A stretch of DNA of 19,726 nucleotides from UBA3263 sp964554665 (GTDB lineage Bacteria > Bacteroidota > Bacteroidia > Bacteroidales > Muribaculaceae), in the NCBI GenBank assembly GCA_964554665.1, contig CAZKPP010000034.1:1-19726 (forward strand), written 5' to 3'. The translations under genes and the position numbers were made by a program. Position 1 is the stretch's first letter, and each line of letters starts with the position of its first letter. Under the pieces are notes generated by a model. The model ran no database searches and was not told the origin of the DNA. It worked only from the letters and a program-made list of their open reading frames with translations. Shown here piece by piece: positions 13,695 to 19,726 of this stretch.

Positions 13695-14591
13695 TTATCG
13701 GGGAGTGACGATTGGCGGCAACGGAGCGGCAACGCCCTGCTCGCCCAAAGGCTCGGGGCCGCGCTCAATGCGGATTTCGTCAACAAGGTTGGCGGCAATA
13801 AAGGCGCGCTGCAGCGTGGGGCCGCCCTCAACCAGCAGCGAGGTAATGCCCCGGCCATAGAGCTCGCGCAACTGCTCGCCGAGGTCGCCGCGGCGGAACT
13901 CCACGCGCTCGGGGGTGCGGCCGCCGGGCCAGCAGCGGGCGTCGAGGCGCGGGCGGTCGAGCTCGGCCGTGCGCCGCCCAACGGCTATGGCATCAAATGT
14001 TGACCGATAGCGGTGAACGGCCATTTGGCTCGCCGGGGTCGATATGCGCAGCGCGGGGGCCGAAGCGTCGGTGCGCACGCGGTCAACGAAGCCGTCGGCG
14101 GTTTCAGCCCACTTCAGGGCCACGAACGGGCGCCCCAGCGTGTGGGCAGTGAAGAAGCGGCGGTTAATGTCGCGGCAGGCTTGGGCTATCTCGCCGTCGA
14201 GAACCGTAACCTCCACTCCGGCCTCGCGGAGCATGGCGATTCCGCGGCCATGGACCTTGGCAAAGGGGTCGACACACCCAACCACCACCCTCGGAAGCCG
14301 GCGCTCGATAATCAGGCCGGCGCAGGGGGGCGTCTTGCCCCAGTGCGAGCAAGGTTCGAGGCTCACGTAGATTGTGGCGTCGGTAATGTCGTTGCCCAGC
14401 TCGTCGGCATTGCGCACGGCATTGACTTCGGCGTGGGCGTGGCCGCAGCGTTGATGGTAGCCTTCGCCGAGAATGCGGCCGTCGGGGGCCACGATTACGG
14501 CGCCGACCATCGGGTTTGGGTGCGCGCCAATCTCGCCCATGGCGGCAAGCTCAAGGCAGCGGCGCATGTAGGTTTCATGACTTGGTTTCAT
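13695..14591 (-). CDS. ribD: Riboflavin biosynthesis deaminase/reductase, shortened C-terminal domain
   Basis: 298 aa from M at 14591 (MKPSHETYMRRCLELA, aligning with typical RibD starts); a longer frame from 14648 would lie deeper inside uvrC. The deaminase half is intact: HPNPMVGAVIV, zinc ligands H53 in HAE and C81/C90 in EPCSHWGKTPPC. It converts the pyrimidine ring-opened GTP product. The reductase half starts at RPFVALKWAETADGFV and keeps SLLVEGGPTLQRAFI. It appears to lack about 50 residues between WPGGRTPE and FRRGDL, where homologues carry the V-V-L-D...LP segment, and ends about 20-25 residues early (LPPIVTPR). E. coli RibD is 367 aa. Its start overlaps the uvrC end by 17 nt. Reductase competence is uncertain. 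Confidence 0.9.
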   Translation of the reverse strand: MKPSHETYMRRCLELAAMGEIGAHPNPMVGAVIVAPDGRILGEGYHQRCGHAHAEVNAVRNADELGNDITDATIYVSLEPCSHWGKTPPCAGLIIERRLPRVVVGCVDPFAKVHGRGIAMLREAGVEVTVLDGEIAQACRDINRRFFTAHTLGRPFVALKWAETADGFVDRVRTDASAPALRISTPASQMAVHRYRSTFDAIAVGRRTAELDRPRLDARCWPGGRTPERVEFRRGDLGEQLRELYGRGITSLLVEGGPTLQRAFIAANLVDEIRIERGPEPLGEQGVAAPLPPIVTPR

Positions 14592-16401
14592 CGGCATGTA
14601 GGGCTGAGTAAAGTATGTTGGCCTTTGCGGGGCCGAGCAGCTCGGCAAGCTGGGCCTGAGTGGCGGCTTTGATGCGCACCACGGAGCGGAACTTCTTGAG
14701 CAACAGCTCTTTAGACTTCGGACCTATACCCTGAATGGCATCTAATTCGCTGACGGTCTGACCCTTAGAGCGGCGGTTGCGGTGGAAGGTGATGCCGAAG
14801 CGGTGGGCCTCGTCGCGCAGGTGTTGAATAACCCTGAGCGACTCGGAGTTCTTGTCGATATAGAGCGGAATCGAGTCGCCGGGGAAGTAGATTTCTTCGA
14901 GGCGCTTGGCAATGCCCACGATGGGAATTGCACCGCGCAGGCCTATGGAGTCGAGGGCCTCAACTGCGGCCGAGAGCTGGCCCTTGCCGCCATCGACCAC
15001 TATGAGCTGCGGCAGGTCGTCGGGGTCCTCCTGCAGCAACCGCGTGTAGCGCCGGGTAATGATTTCGCGCATCGAAGCAAAGTCGTCGGGGCCCTCGACG
15101 GTTTCGATGCAGAAGTGGCGGTAATCTTTTTTCGAGGGTTTGGCGTTGCGAAACACCACGCACGATGCCACCGGGTTCGTGCCCTGAATGTTCGAGTTGT
15201 CGAAACACTCGATATGGCGCGGCAGCTCAGGGAGCCGGAAGTCCTCTTTCATGCGGTTGAGCACGCGCATCACGCGCTGCTCGGGGTTGAGTTTTTCGGC
15301 GCGTGCCTGAGCCTCGGCGCGGGCTTGGGCGGCGTTGCGGCAGCTCACCTCAAGGAGCTTTGCGCGGTCGCCGCGCTGCGGAATCGTAAAGGTGAAGCCG
15401 GGCAGCGGGGTTTCTGGCTCGATGCCCACGACTATTTCGTCGGCATTTTCGGAGAATTGGCTATGTATCTCATTGATAGCCAGCGATAGAAGTGCCGCCG
15501 GGTCTTCGTCGAGCGAGCGGGTGTAGTGCAGGGTCATTGAGCGCACAACGGCCCCGCGCCGAACGTGCATATAGTTGATATACACGTCTTTACCGCCGTC
15601 GTCCGACATACCGAACACATCTATCTGGTCCAGAACCTGACTGATAATAACCGATTTTGACTGATAGCGGTCAATCAGGTCATATTGCTTCTTGATTTCG
15701 TAGGCTTCCTCAAACTTCATTTCCTCGCCCAGACGCTCCATTTCGCCGCGCAGATGCGTCAGCAGTGTGCCGGTTTCGCCGCGCAGAATCTGCTTGACGC
15801 GGTCGATGTTGGCCATATACTCGTCGTGGTTGACGAGCCCCACGCAGCAGCCGCCGCACTTTTTCAGGTGATATTCCAGGCAAAGGCGCCCCTTGCCGCG
15901 GCGAATGTAGTCGGGCGTTATAGCGTGGCGGCAGTTGCGAATCGGATAGAGCTCATGCACCAGATTGAGCACCGCCTTGGCCGAGGCCGAGTCGGTGTAG
16001 GGGCCGAAATATTTCGAGCCATCCTTAATGCGCTCGCGGGTCATGAACACGCGGGGAAAATACTCGTTGGTAACCACAATCCAGGGGTAGGATTTGTCAT
16101 CTTTGAGCAAGACGTTATAGCGGGGCTTATACTCCTTGATCATCGAGTTTTCGAGATTCAGGGCATCTTGCTCGGTGGGCACAACGATGTAGCTCACGTC
16201 GGCAATGGCGCGCACCAGCAGGTTGGTGCGCACGCGGTCGTGGGTGCGGTTGAAATATGAACTTACGCGCCGCTTGAGGTTGATTGCCTTACCGACATAG
16301 ATTACCGTACCCTCGGCGTCATAGTAGGTATAGACACCGGGGGTAGAGGGCATGAGCGCGATTTTTTCGCGCAGCTGTGGAGATTTCTGGTGGAGCGACA
16401 A
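14575..16401 (-). CDS. uvrC: Excinuclease ABC subunit C
   Basis: 608 aa, full length. The N-terminal GIY-YIG nuclease domain shows PGVYTYYDAEGTVIYVGKAINLKRR (21-45). The four cysteines C157, C174, C182 and C186 match the iron-sulphur-type cluster site of UvrC. A UVR (UvrB-binding) segment lies at about 211-245 (EEMKFEEAYEIKKQYDLI). The RNase H-like C-terminal nuclease shows IECFDNSNIQGTNPVASCVVF and LIVVDGGKGQLSAA, and a helix-hairpin-helix pair (LDAIQGIGPKSKELLLKKF) closes the protein. It makes the 3' and 5' incisions in nucleotide excision repair. It starts 7 nt after apt and overlaps ribD, so it is inside the operon. Confidence 0.97.
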   Translation of the reverse strand: MSLHQKSPQLREKIALMPSTPGVYTYYDAEGTVIYVGKAINLKRRVSSYFNRTHDRVRTNLLVRAIADVSYIVVPTEQDALNLENSMIKEYKPRYNVLLKDDKSYPWIVVTNEYFPRVFMTRERIKDGSKYFGPYTDSASAKAVLNLVHELYPIRNCRHAITPDYIRRGKGRLCLEYHLKKCGGCCVGLVNHDEYMANIDRVKQILRGETGTLLTHLRGEMERLGEEMKFEEAYEIKKQYDLIDRYQSKSVIISQVLDQIDVFGMSDDGGKDVYINYMHVRRGAVVRSMTLHYTRSLDEDPAALLSLAINEIHSQFSENADEIVVGIEPETPLPGFTFTIPQRGDRAKLLEVSCRNAAQARAEAQARAEKLNPEQRVMRVLNRMKEDFRLPELPRHIECFDNSNIQGTNPVASCVVFRNAKPSKKDYRHFCIETVEGPDDFASMREIITRRYTRLLQEDPDDLPQLIVVDGGKGQLSAAVEALDSIGLRGAIPIVGIAKRLEEIYFPGDSIPLYIDKNSESLRVIQHLRDEAHRFGITFHRNRRSKGQTVSELDAIQGIGPKSKELLLKKFRSVVRIKAATQAQLAELLGPAKANILYSALHADETKS

Positions 16402-16408
16402 CTGCGGA

Positions 16409-16927
16409 TCAGTAGGTAATCAGCGAGGTTACTTCAGCATCGGCGGGCAGACGGTCGCGACCGTTGAGGGCGGTGAGCTCAATGATGAAGTTGATGTAGA
16501 TTTTCTTGGGGTTCATCGATTTGATGAGATCGTAGGCAGCGGCCATGGTGCCACCGGTGGCGAGCACGTCGTCGTGGATAACAACGATGTCGTCTTCGGT
16601 AATTGCGTCGGCGTGCACTTCGATGGTGTCGGTGCCATATTCTTTTTCATACGAAGCCTTGATGGTGTCGGCGGGGAGCTTGCCCGGCTTGCGGCAGGGC
16701 ACGAAGCCTGCACCGAGTTCGAAGGCGAGAATAGAGCCGCCGATGAAGCCGCGGCTTTCAATGCCAACCACCTTTGTTACGCCCTTGTCGCGATAGAGCT
16801 GACCCAGGTCCCAACCGATAATGTGGAGCGCGCGGGGGTCCTTGAAGGCGGTGGTGAGGTCTTTGAAAAGGACACCTTTAGTGGGGAAGTCCTGAACGTC
16901 GCGGATGTGTCGTTTAATGTATTCCAT
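16409..16927 (-). CDS. apt: Adenine phosphoribosyltransferase
   Basis: 172 aa, normal for the family. It salvages adenine to AMP using PRPP in the cytoplasm. Visible motifs are FPTKGVLFKDLT near the N-terminus, IESRGFIGG (base and loop region) and the PRPP-binding VVIHDDVLATGGTMAAA. It is separated from mnmG by 62 nt containing the parS-like palindrome, the widest gap in this operon. A TATCTTTA sequence close to the start is a poor -7 match, so a separate promoter is possible but unproven. uvrC follows after 7 nt. Confidence 0.96.
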   Translation of the reverse strand: MEYIKRHIRDVQDFPTKGVLFKDLTTAFKDPRALHIIGWDLGQLYRDKGVTKVVGIESRGFIGGSILAFELGAGFVPCRKPGKLPADTIKASYEKEYGTDTIEVHADAITEDDIVVIHDDVLATGGTMAAAYDLIKSMNPKKIYINFIIELTALNGRDRLPADAEVTSLITY

Positions 16928-16972
16928 TTTTAAAGATATGTGTTAATGATTTGAAATTACAATTGTTAGCTA

Positions 16973-16988
16973 TGTTCCACGTGGAACA
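16973..16988. promoter_or_regulatory. parS: parS-like ParB-binding site
   Basis: TGTTCCACGTGGAACA is a perfect 16-bp palindrome that fits the widely conserved chromosomal parS consensus TGTTnCACGTGnAACA. It lies 1 bp past the mnmG stop codon. parS sites nucleate ParB for chromosome segregation and cluster near the origin; in several phyla parAB lies beside mnmG (gidA). parA and parB are not in this window. Confidence 0.85.
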
Positions 16989-16989
16989 T

Positions 16990-18843
16990 TTATTTACCAA
17001 GCATAAGGAGCAGTACGTTAATATCGGCGGGCGACACGCCGGGAATGCGGCTGGCTCGGCCCACAGTTTCGGGCTTCATGGCCTGGAGCTTCTGGCGGGC
17101 TTCGGTGGATAGGGCGGTAATCTGCGAGTAGTCGAGTTTGTCGCCCAGGGTGATATGGTCAATGCGGGTCATCTTTTCGGCCAACTGCCGCTCGCGCTCG
17201 ATATAGCCGGCATATTTCAGGCGGATTTCTACGCCGAGACGAACCTCTTCGGGGAAGTTGTCGATACCGGGAAGTATGCGGGCCATCAACTGCAGAGTCA
17301 TGCCGGGGCGGAGCAGAATGTCGGCTGCTTTGGTCGACTGGCGGGCCGGGGCCGACCCAATCTCTTCGAGCAGCGGATTGACCAGTTCGGGGCGCAGGGA
17401 GGTTGCGCGGAGCTCGTCGGTGAGCTCGGCAATCTGCCGCTCCTTAACCTGCAAAACCTCCAGGCGGTGATCATCGGCCAAACCGAGGCTGTGGCCAATC
17501 GGAGTCAGGCGACTGTCGGCATCGTCCTGGCGCAGCAATATGCGATACTCGGCGCGCGAGGTAAACATGCGGTAAGGCTCGTCGACACCCTTGGTAACGA
17601 GGTCGTCGATCAAAACTCCGATATATGCCTGGTCACGTCCGAGGGTCAGCGGCTCGGTATCTCTTACTGCAGCCGAGGCGTTCAGGCCGGCAACCAGCCC
17701 CTGCCCTGCCGCTTCCTCGTAGCCGGTAGTGCCGTTAATCTGGCCGGCAAAAAAGAGGTTCTTGACCGGTCGGGTTTCGAGGGTATGGTAAAGTTGCGTG
17801 GGCGGGAAAAAGTCGTATTCTATGGCATAGCCGGGGCGCAGAATCTGCACGTTGCGCAGGGCGGGTATGGTATGCAGGGCGCGCATCTGAATGTCGAACG
17901 GAAGCGACGACGAGAAGCCGTTGAGGTAATATTCGCTGGAGTTCTCGCCTTCAGGTTCAAGGAAGAGATGATGCTCGTCTTTATCGGCAAAGGTTACGAT
18001 TTTGGTTTCGATGCTGGGGCAATAGCGCGGCCCGATGCTCTGAATCTGGCCATTGTAGAGGGGCGAATCGGGCAGCCCCCGGCGCAGGATTTCGTGCGTC
18101 GCGGGGTTGGTTTTGGTGGCCCAGCAGGGGAGCTGCTTCAACACGCGCTTCGACTCGGGGAGAAACGAAAACTTATCGTCGGTTTCGTCGCCGGGCTGTA
18201 TATCGCAGAGCGAAAAATCGATTGTTCGGGCATCGAGGCGCACGGGAGTGCCGGTTTTCATGCGGTCGGCCTCGAAACCGAGCGTGCGCAGCTGCTCGGT
18301 AAGGCCGGTAGAGAAAGGTTCCGACACGCGGCCGCCGCGGATTTGCGCGCGCCCAACGTGCATAAGGCCGTTGAGAAACGTTCCGTTGGTCAAAACAACC
18401 GCCTTTGCCTTGAAACTTACACCCCACGCGGTTTTGACGCCGGCAACGGCGCCTTTGTCAATAATCAGCTCCGTGGCGGAGTCCTGCCACATGTAGAGAT
18501 TCGGCGTATTTTCGAGCACGTGGCGCCACGTGGCGCTGAAAACCATGCGGTCGGCCTGGGCGCGCGGGCTCCACATTGCGGGACCTTTTGAGCGGTTTAG
18601 CATGCGGAACTGCAGCGATGAGGCATCGGTAACGAGGCCCATGGCGCCGCCGAGAGCATCAATTTCGCGCACAATCTGACCTTTTGCAATGCCACCGACG
18701 GCGGGATTGCAGCTCATTTGCGCGATTTTGTTGAGATCCATGGTTATCAGCAGGGTGCGGCAACCGGTAAGGGCAGCCGTACGCGCAGCTTCGCAACCGG
18801 CATGGCCGGCACCAACAACTATAACGTCAAAATCGAATATCAT
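16990..18843 (-). CDS. mnmG: tRNA uridine-5-carboxymethylaminomethyl modification enzyme MnmG
   Basis: 617 aa, full length. The FAD-binding Rossmann motif is VVGAGHAG (9-16). Further hallmarks are SCNPAVGGIAKGQIVREIDALGG, GTFLNGLMHVG, the signature GPRYCPSIETKIV and YPGYAIEYDFFPP-type text (LRPGYAIEYDFFP), then INGTTGYEEAAGQGL and the C-terminal MnmE-interacting domain. With MnmE it modifies the wobble uridine of several tRNAs. Its start overlaps the ybeY stop by ATGA (18840-18843). It contains no frame disruption. mnmE is not in the window. Confidence 0.97.
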   Translation of the reverse strand: MIFDFDVIVVGAGHAGCEAARTAALTGCRTLLITMDLNKIAQMSCNPAVGGIAKGQIVREIDALGGAMGLVTDASSLQFRMLNRSKGPAMWSPRAQADRMVFSATWRHVLENTPNLYMWQDSATELIIDKGAVAGVKTAWGVSFKAKAVVLTNGTFLNGLMHVGRAQIRGGRVSEPFSTGLTEQLRTLGFEADRMKTGTPVRLDARTIDFSLCDIQPGDETDDKFSFLPESKRVLKQLPCWATKTNPATHEILRRGLPDSPLYNGQIQSIGPRYCPSIETKIVTFADKDEHHLFLEPEGENSSEYYLNGFSSSLPFDIQMRALHTIPALRNVQILRPGYAIEYDFFPPTQLYHTLETRPVKNLFFAGQINGTTGYEEAAGQGLVAGLNASAAVRDTEPLTLGRDQAYIGVLIDDLVTKGVDEPYRMFTSRAEYRILLRQDDADSRLTPIGHSLGLADDHRLEVLQVKERQIAELTDELRATSLRPELVNPLLEEIGSAPARQSTKAADILLRPGMTLQLMARILPGIDNFPEEVRLGVEIRLKYAGYIERERQLAEKMTRIDHITLGDKLDYSQITALSTEARQKLQAMKPETVGRASRIPGVSPADINVLLLMLGK

Positions 18844-19268
18844 CGGTCGTTAAATAACATTTCAAGGGCTTCGTCTTCGTGTTGCTCCATGATTTCGCGC
18901 TCGCCGGGACCCTTGTCGTTGATTCCGCACAGATGCAGCATGCCGTGAGCCAAAACCCTGTAGAGCTCGCGCACCGGATTCTGGCCGAATTGCTCGGCAT
19001 TGGTGGCAACGGTTTCGAGCGAGATGTAAATGTCGCCGTTTACCATCGTGCGCTTGGAGTAGTCGAAGGTAATGATGTCGGTGAAATAGTCGTGATTCAG
19101 AAACTGACGGTTCACACGCAGTATCCCCTCGTCGTCGGTGAGGATGTAAGTCAGCTGACCGGCGATTTTGCCGTGGGCGCGGGCAATTTTTTCCAGCCAA
19201 GACTCAACAATCTCCTTGTCGATGACCTCGGGGAACTCAACATTTTCGGTTAACCATCTGAGTTTCAT
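18840..19268 (-). CDS. ybeY: Endoribonuclease YbeY, rRNA maturation factor
   Basis: 142 aa from M at 19268. The zinc motif reads LAHGMLHLCGINDK: H108 and H112 are the usual ligands, but the third ligand position has D118 instead of His, as is common in Bacteroidetes YbeY (GINDKGPGER). NRQFLNHDYFTDIITFDY is the conserved central block. It processes 16S rRNA 3' ends and takes part in ribosome quality control. The longer in-frame extension to 19379 is rejected: it would cross the promoter box at 19314-19321 and adds a non-conserved Cys-rich stretch. First gene of the ybeY-mnmG-apt-uvrC-ribD run. Confidence 0.95.
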   Translation of the reverse strand: MKLRWLTENVEFPEVIDKEIVESWLEKIARAHGKIAGQLTYILTDDEGILRVNRQFLNHDYFTDIITFDYSKRTMVNGDIYISLETVATNAEQFGQNPVRELYRVLAHGMLHLCGINDKGPGEREIMEQHEDEALEMLFNDR

Positions 19269-19313
19269 ATAGTTAAATATCTTAATGGGCCTATTTTGCC
19301 ATTTTAAACACTC

Positions 19314-19321
19314 CAAAGTTA
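19314..19321 (-). promoter_or_regulatory. -7 box upstream of ybeY
   Basis: TAACTTTG on the minus strand matches TAnnTTTG, 45 nt before the ybeY ATG. The -33 region is ambiguous: TTTG is present but only 14 nt upstream, and CTTG is 22 nt upstream. A promoter is expected here because tpx upstream ends more than 200 nt away. Confidence 0.55.
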
Positions 19322-19360
19322 CGGAATTTTTTCGACAAAAAAACAAGAAGCACAAAAAAC

Positions 19361-19395
19361 ATTCGCAACCCACTAACAATTAGCGAATTGCGAAT
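19361..19395. repeat. Inverted repeat ATTCGCAA-N19-TTGCGAAT
   Basis: Perfect 8-bp arms at 19361-19368 and 19388-19395, with an extra GCGAAT half-site at 19383-19388. It lies 40-75 nt upstream of the ybeY -7 box and could be an operator or part of the tpx 3' end. Role unknown. Confidence 0.5.
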
Positions 19396-19442
19396 CAAAA
19401 AGGCGGTTTTAGAGCCGCGGAGAATCAAATTTTTGCAGCCGC

Positions 19443-19458
19443 GCGGGCAGTTGCCCGC
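19443..19458. terminator. Stem-loop downstream of tpx, possible terminator
   Basis: GCGGGCA-GT-TGCCCGC is a perfect 7-bp stem. On the minus strand the run of seven T lies before the stem (19465-19459), not after it. As a tpx terminator it is therefore atypical, and a weaker stem with five following T lies further on at 19396-19418. Low confidence in the function, high in the hairpin. Confidence 0.4.
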
Positions 19459-19480
19459 AAAAAAACGGCGCTAAAAGGGG

Positions 19481-19726
19481 TTATTTCTTCAAAACTGCGA
19501 GCGCGGCCTTATAGTCGGGCTCCTGAGTGATTTCGGGAACGAGTTCGCGATATACAACCTTGAGGTCGGGATCGTAGATGATGACCGAGCGGGTGAGCAG
19601 ACCGGCCAAAGGACCGTCGACCAACTCGACTCCGTATTTCTGACCGAACAGGGGCGAACGGAATGCGGAGGCCACGGTGAGGTTCTCGATGCCCTCGGCG
19701 GTGCAGAAGCGCTTGGCGGCGAAGGG
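19481..19726 (-). CDS. tpx: Thiol peroxidase (atypical 2-Cys peroxiredoxin), C-terminal part
   Basis: 81 codons, running off the right edge of the window. The frame reads PFAAKRFCTAEGIENLT, the block holding the resolving cysteine of Tpx. It continues YGVELVDGPLAGLLTRSVIIYD (compare the family's YGV-x-I-x-DGPL-x-GL-x-AR) and closes with LVPEITQEPDYKAALAVLKK, nearly identical in pattern to E. coli Tpx. It reduces hydrogen and lipid peroxides with thioredoxin. The peroxidatic cysteine and start lie outside the window. The gene is followed by about 210 nt of non-coding DNA holding a stem-loop, an inverted repeat and the ybeY promoter. Confidence 0.93.
   Translation of the reverse strand, partial: PFAAKRFCTAEGIENLTVASAFRSPLFGQKYGVELVDGPLAGLLTRSVIIYDPDLKVVYRELVPEITQEPDYKAALAVLKK

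Noticed and set aside
13505..13981. Minus-strand 158-codon frame across the end of ribD and the intergenic tract
   Set aside because: It overlaps ribD in another frame with Ala/Ser/Pro-rich shadow composition. The non-overlapping tail is better explained by stem-loops and the DUF3078 promoter.
14592..14648. Upstream start at 14648 for ribD
   Set aside because: It would extend a further 57 nt into uvrC coding sequence and precede the family-typical start MKPSHETYMRRCLELA.
18517..18532. Second parS-like palindrome CACGTGGCGCCACGTG inside mnmG
   Set aside because: It lacks the TGTT/AACA flanks of parS and is explained by coding sequence (TWRHVLENT) that happens to contain two CACGTG words.
19269..19379. 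37-residue N-terminal extension of YbeY
   Set aside because: It is not conserved in the family, is Cys/Phe-rich, and crosses the TAACTTTG promoter box.

Overview
The window reads as chromosomal DNA of a gut-type Bacteroidales, plausibly Muribaculaceae. The support is a SusC/SusD pair with lipoprotein and carboxypeptidase-regulatory-like features, a secreted protein ending in the Bacteroidetes-style IYDMQ...GLYIINGKKALVK tail, a DUF3078 barrel, carboxynorspermidine decarboxylase, and promoters of the Bacteroides type (TTTG at -33, TAnnTTTG at -7). The family-level assignment is inference. Every gene I accept lies on the minus strand, so transcription runs from high to low coordinates.

Layout, in transcription order. 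(1) 19726-19481: 3' part of thiol peroxidase tpx. (2) 19268-13695: a housekeeping run ybeY-mnmG-apt-uvrC-ribD behind a TAACTTTG box, with a perfect parS-like palindrome 1 bp past the mnmG stop. The ribD reductase half looks short and is followed by a structured, apparently non-coding tract. (3) 13469-8662: DUF3078 outer-membrane protein, class III sirtuin, nspC, family-2 glycosyltransferase and radC, tightly coupled by 1-4 nt overlaps behind one good promoter. (4) 8650-7915: an AT-rich two-gene DUF4160 / DUF2442-HTH toxin-antitoxin-like module. Its promoter carries a palindromic operator exactly between the -33 and -7 boxes, and the module is flanked by 16-bp direct repeats that duplicate the end of radC. 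(5) 7909-6506: four 23-bp-period direct repeats in front of an AAA/DUF4143 ATPase gene. (6) 6456-423: promoter, susC, susD, a secreted candidate glycan-binding protein and an intrinsic terminator, forming a minimal glycan-uptake locus with no enzyme inside the window. (7) 423-1: a 193-bp inverted-repeat-bounded element with several hairpins, a 12-bp perfect hairpin, and the first 17 codons of a probable HTH (antitoxin-like) regulator that runs off the left edge.

Most of the window is ordinary. The parts least explained by known annotation are the repeat array / ATPase / inserted TA-like module at 7780-8666, the parS site beside mnmG, the hairpin-rich element at 180-372, and the shortened ribD with its structured 3' flank. 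I cannot show from the sequence alone that any of these is a new system.
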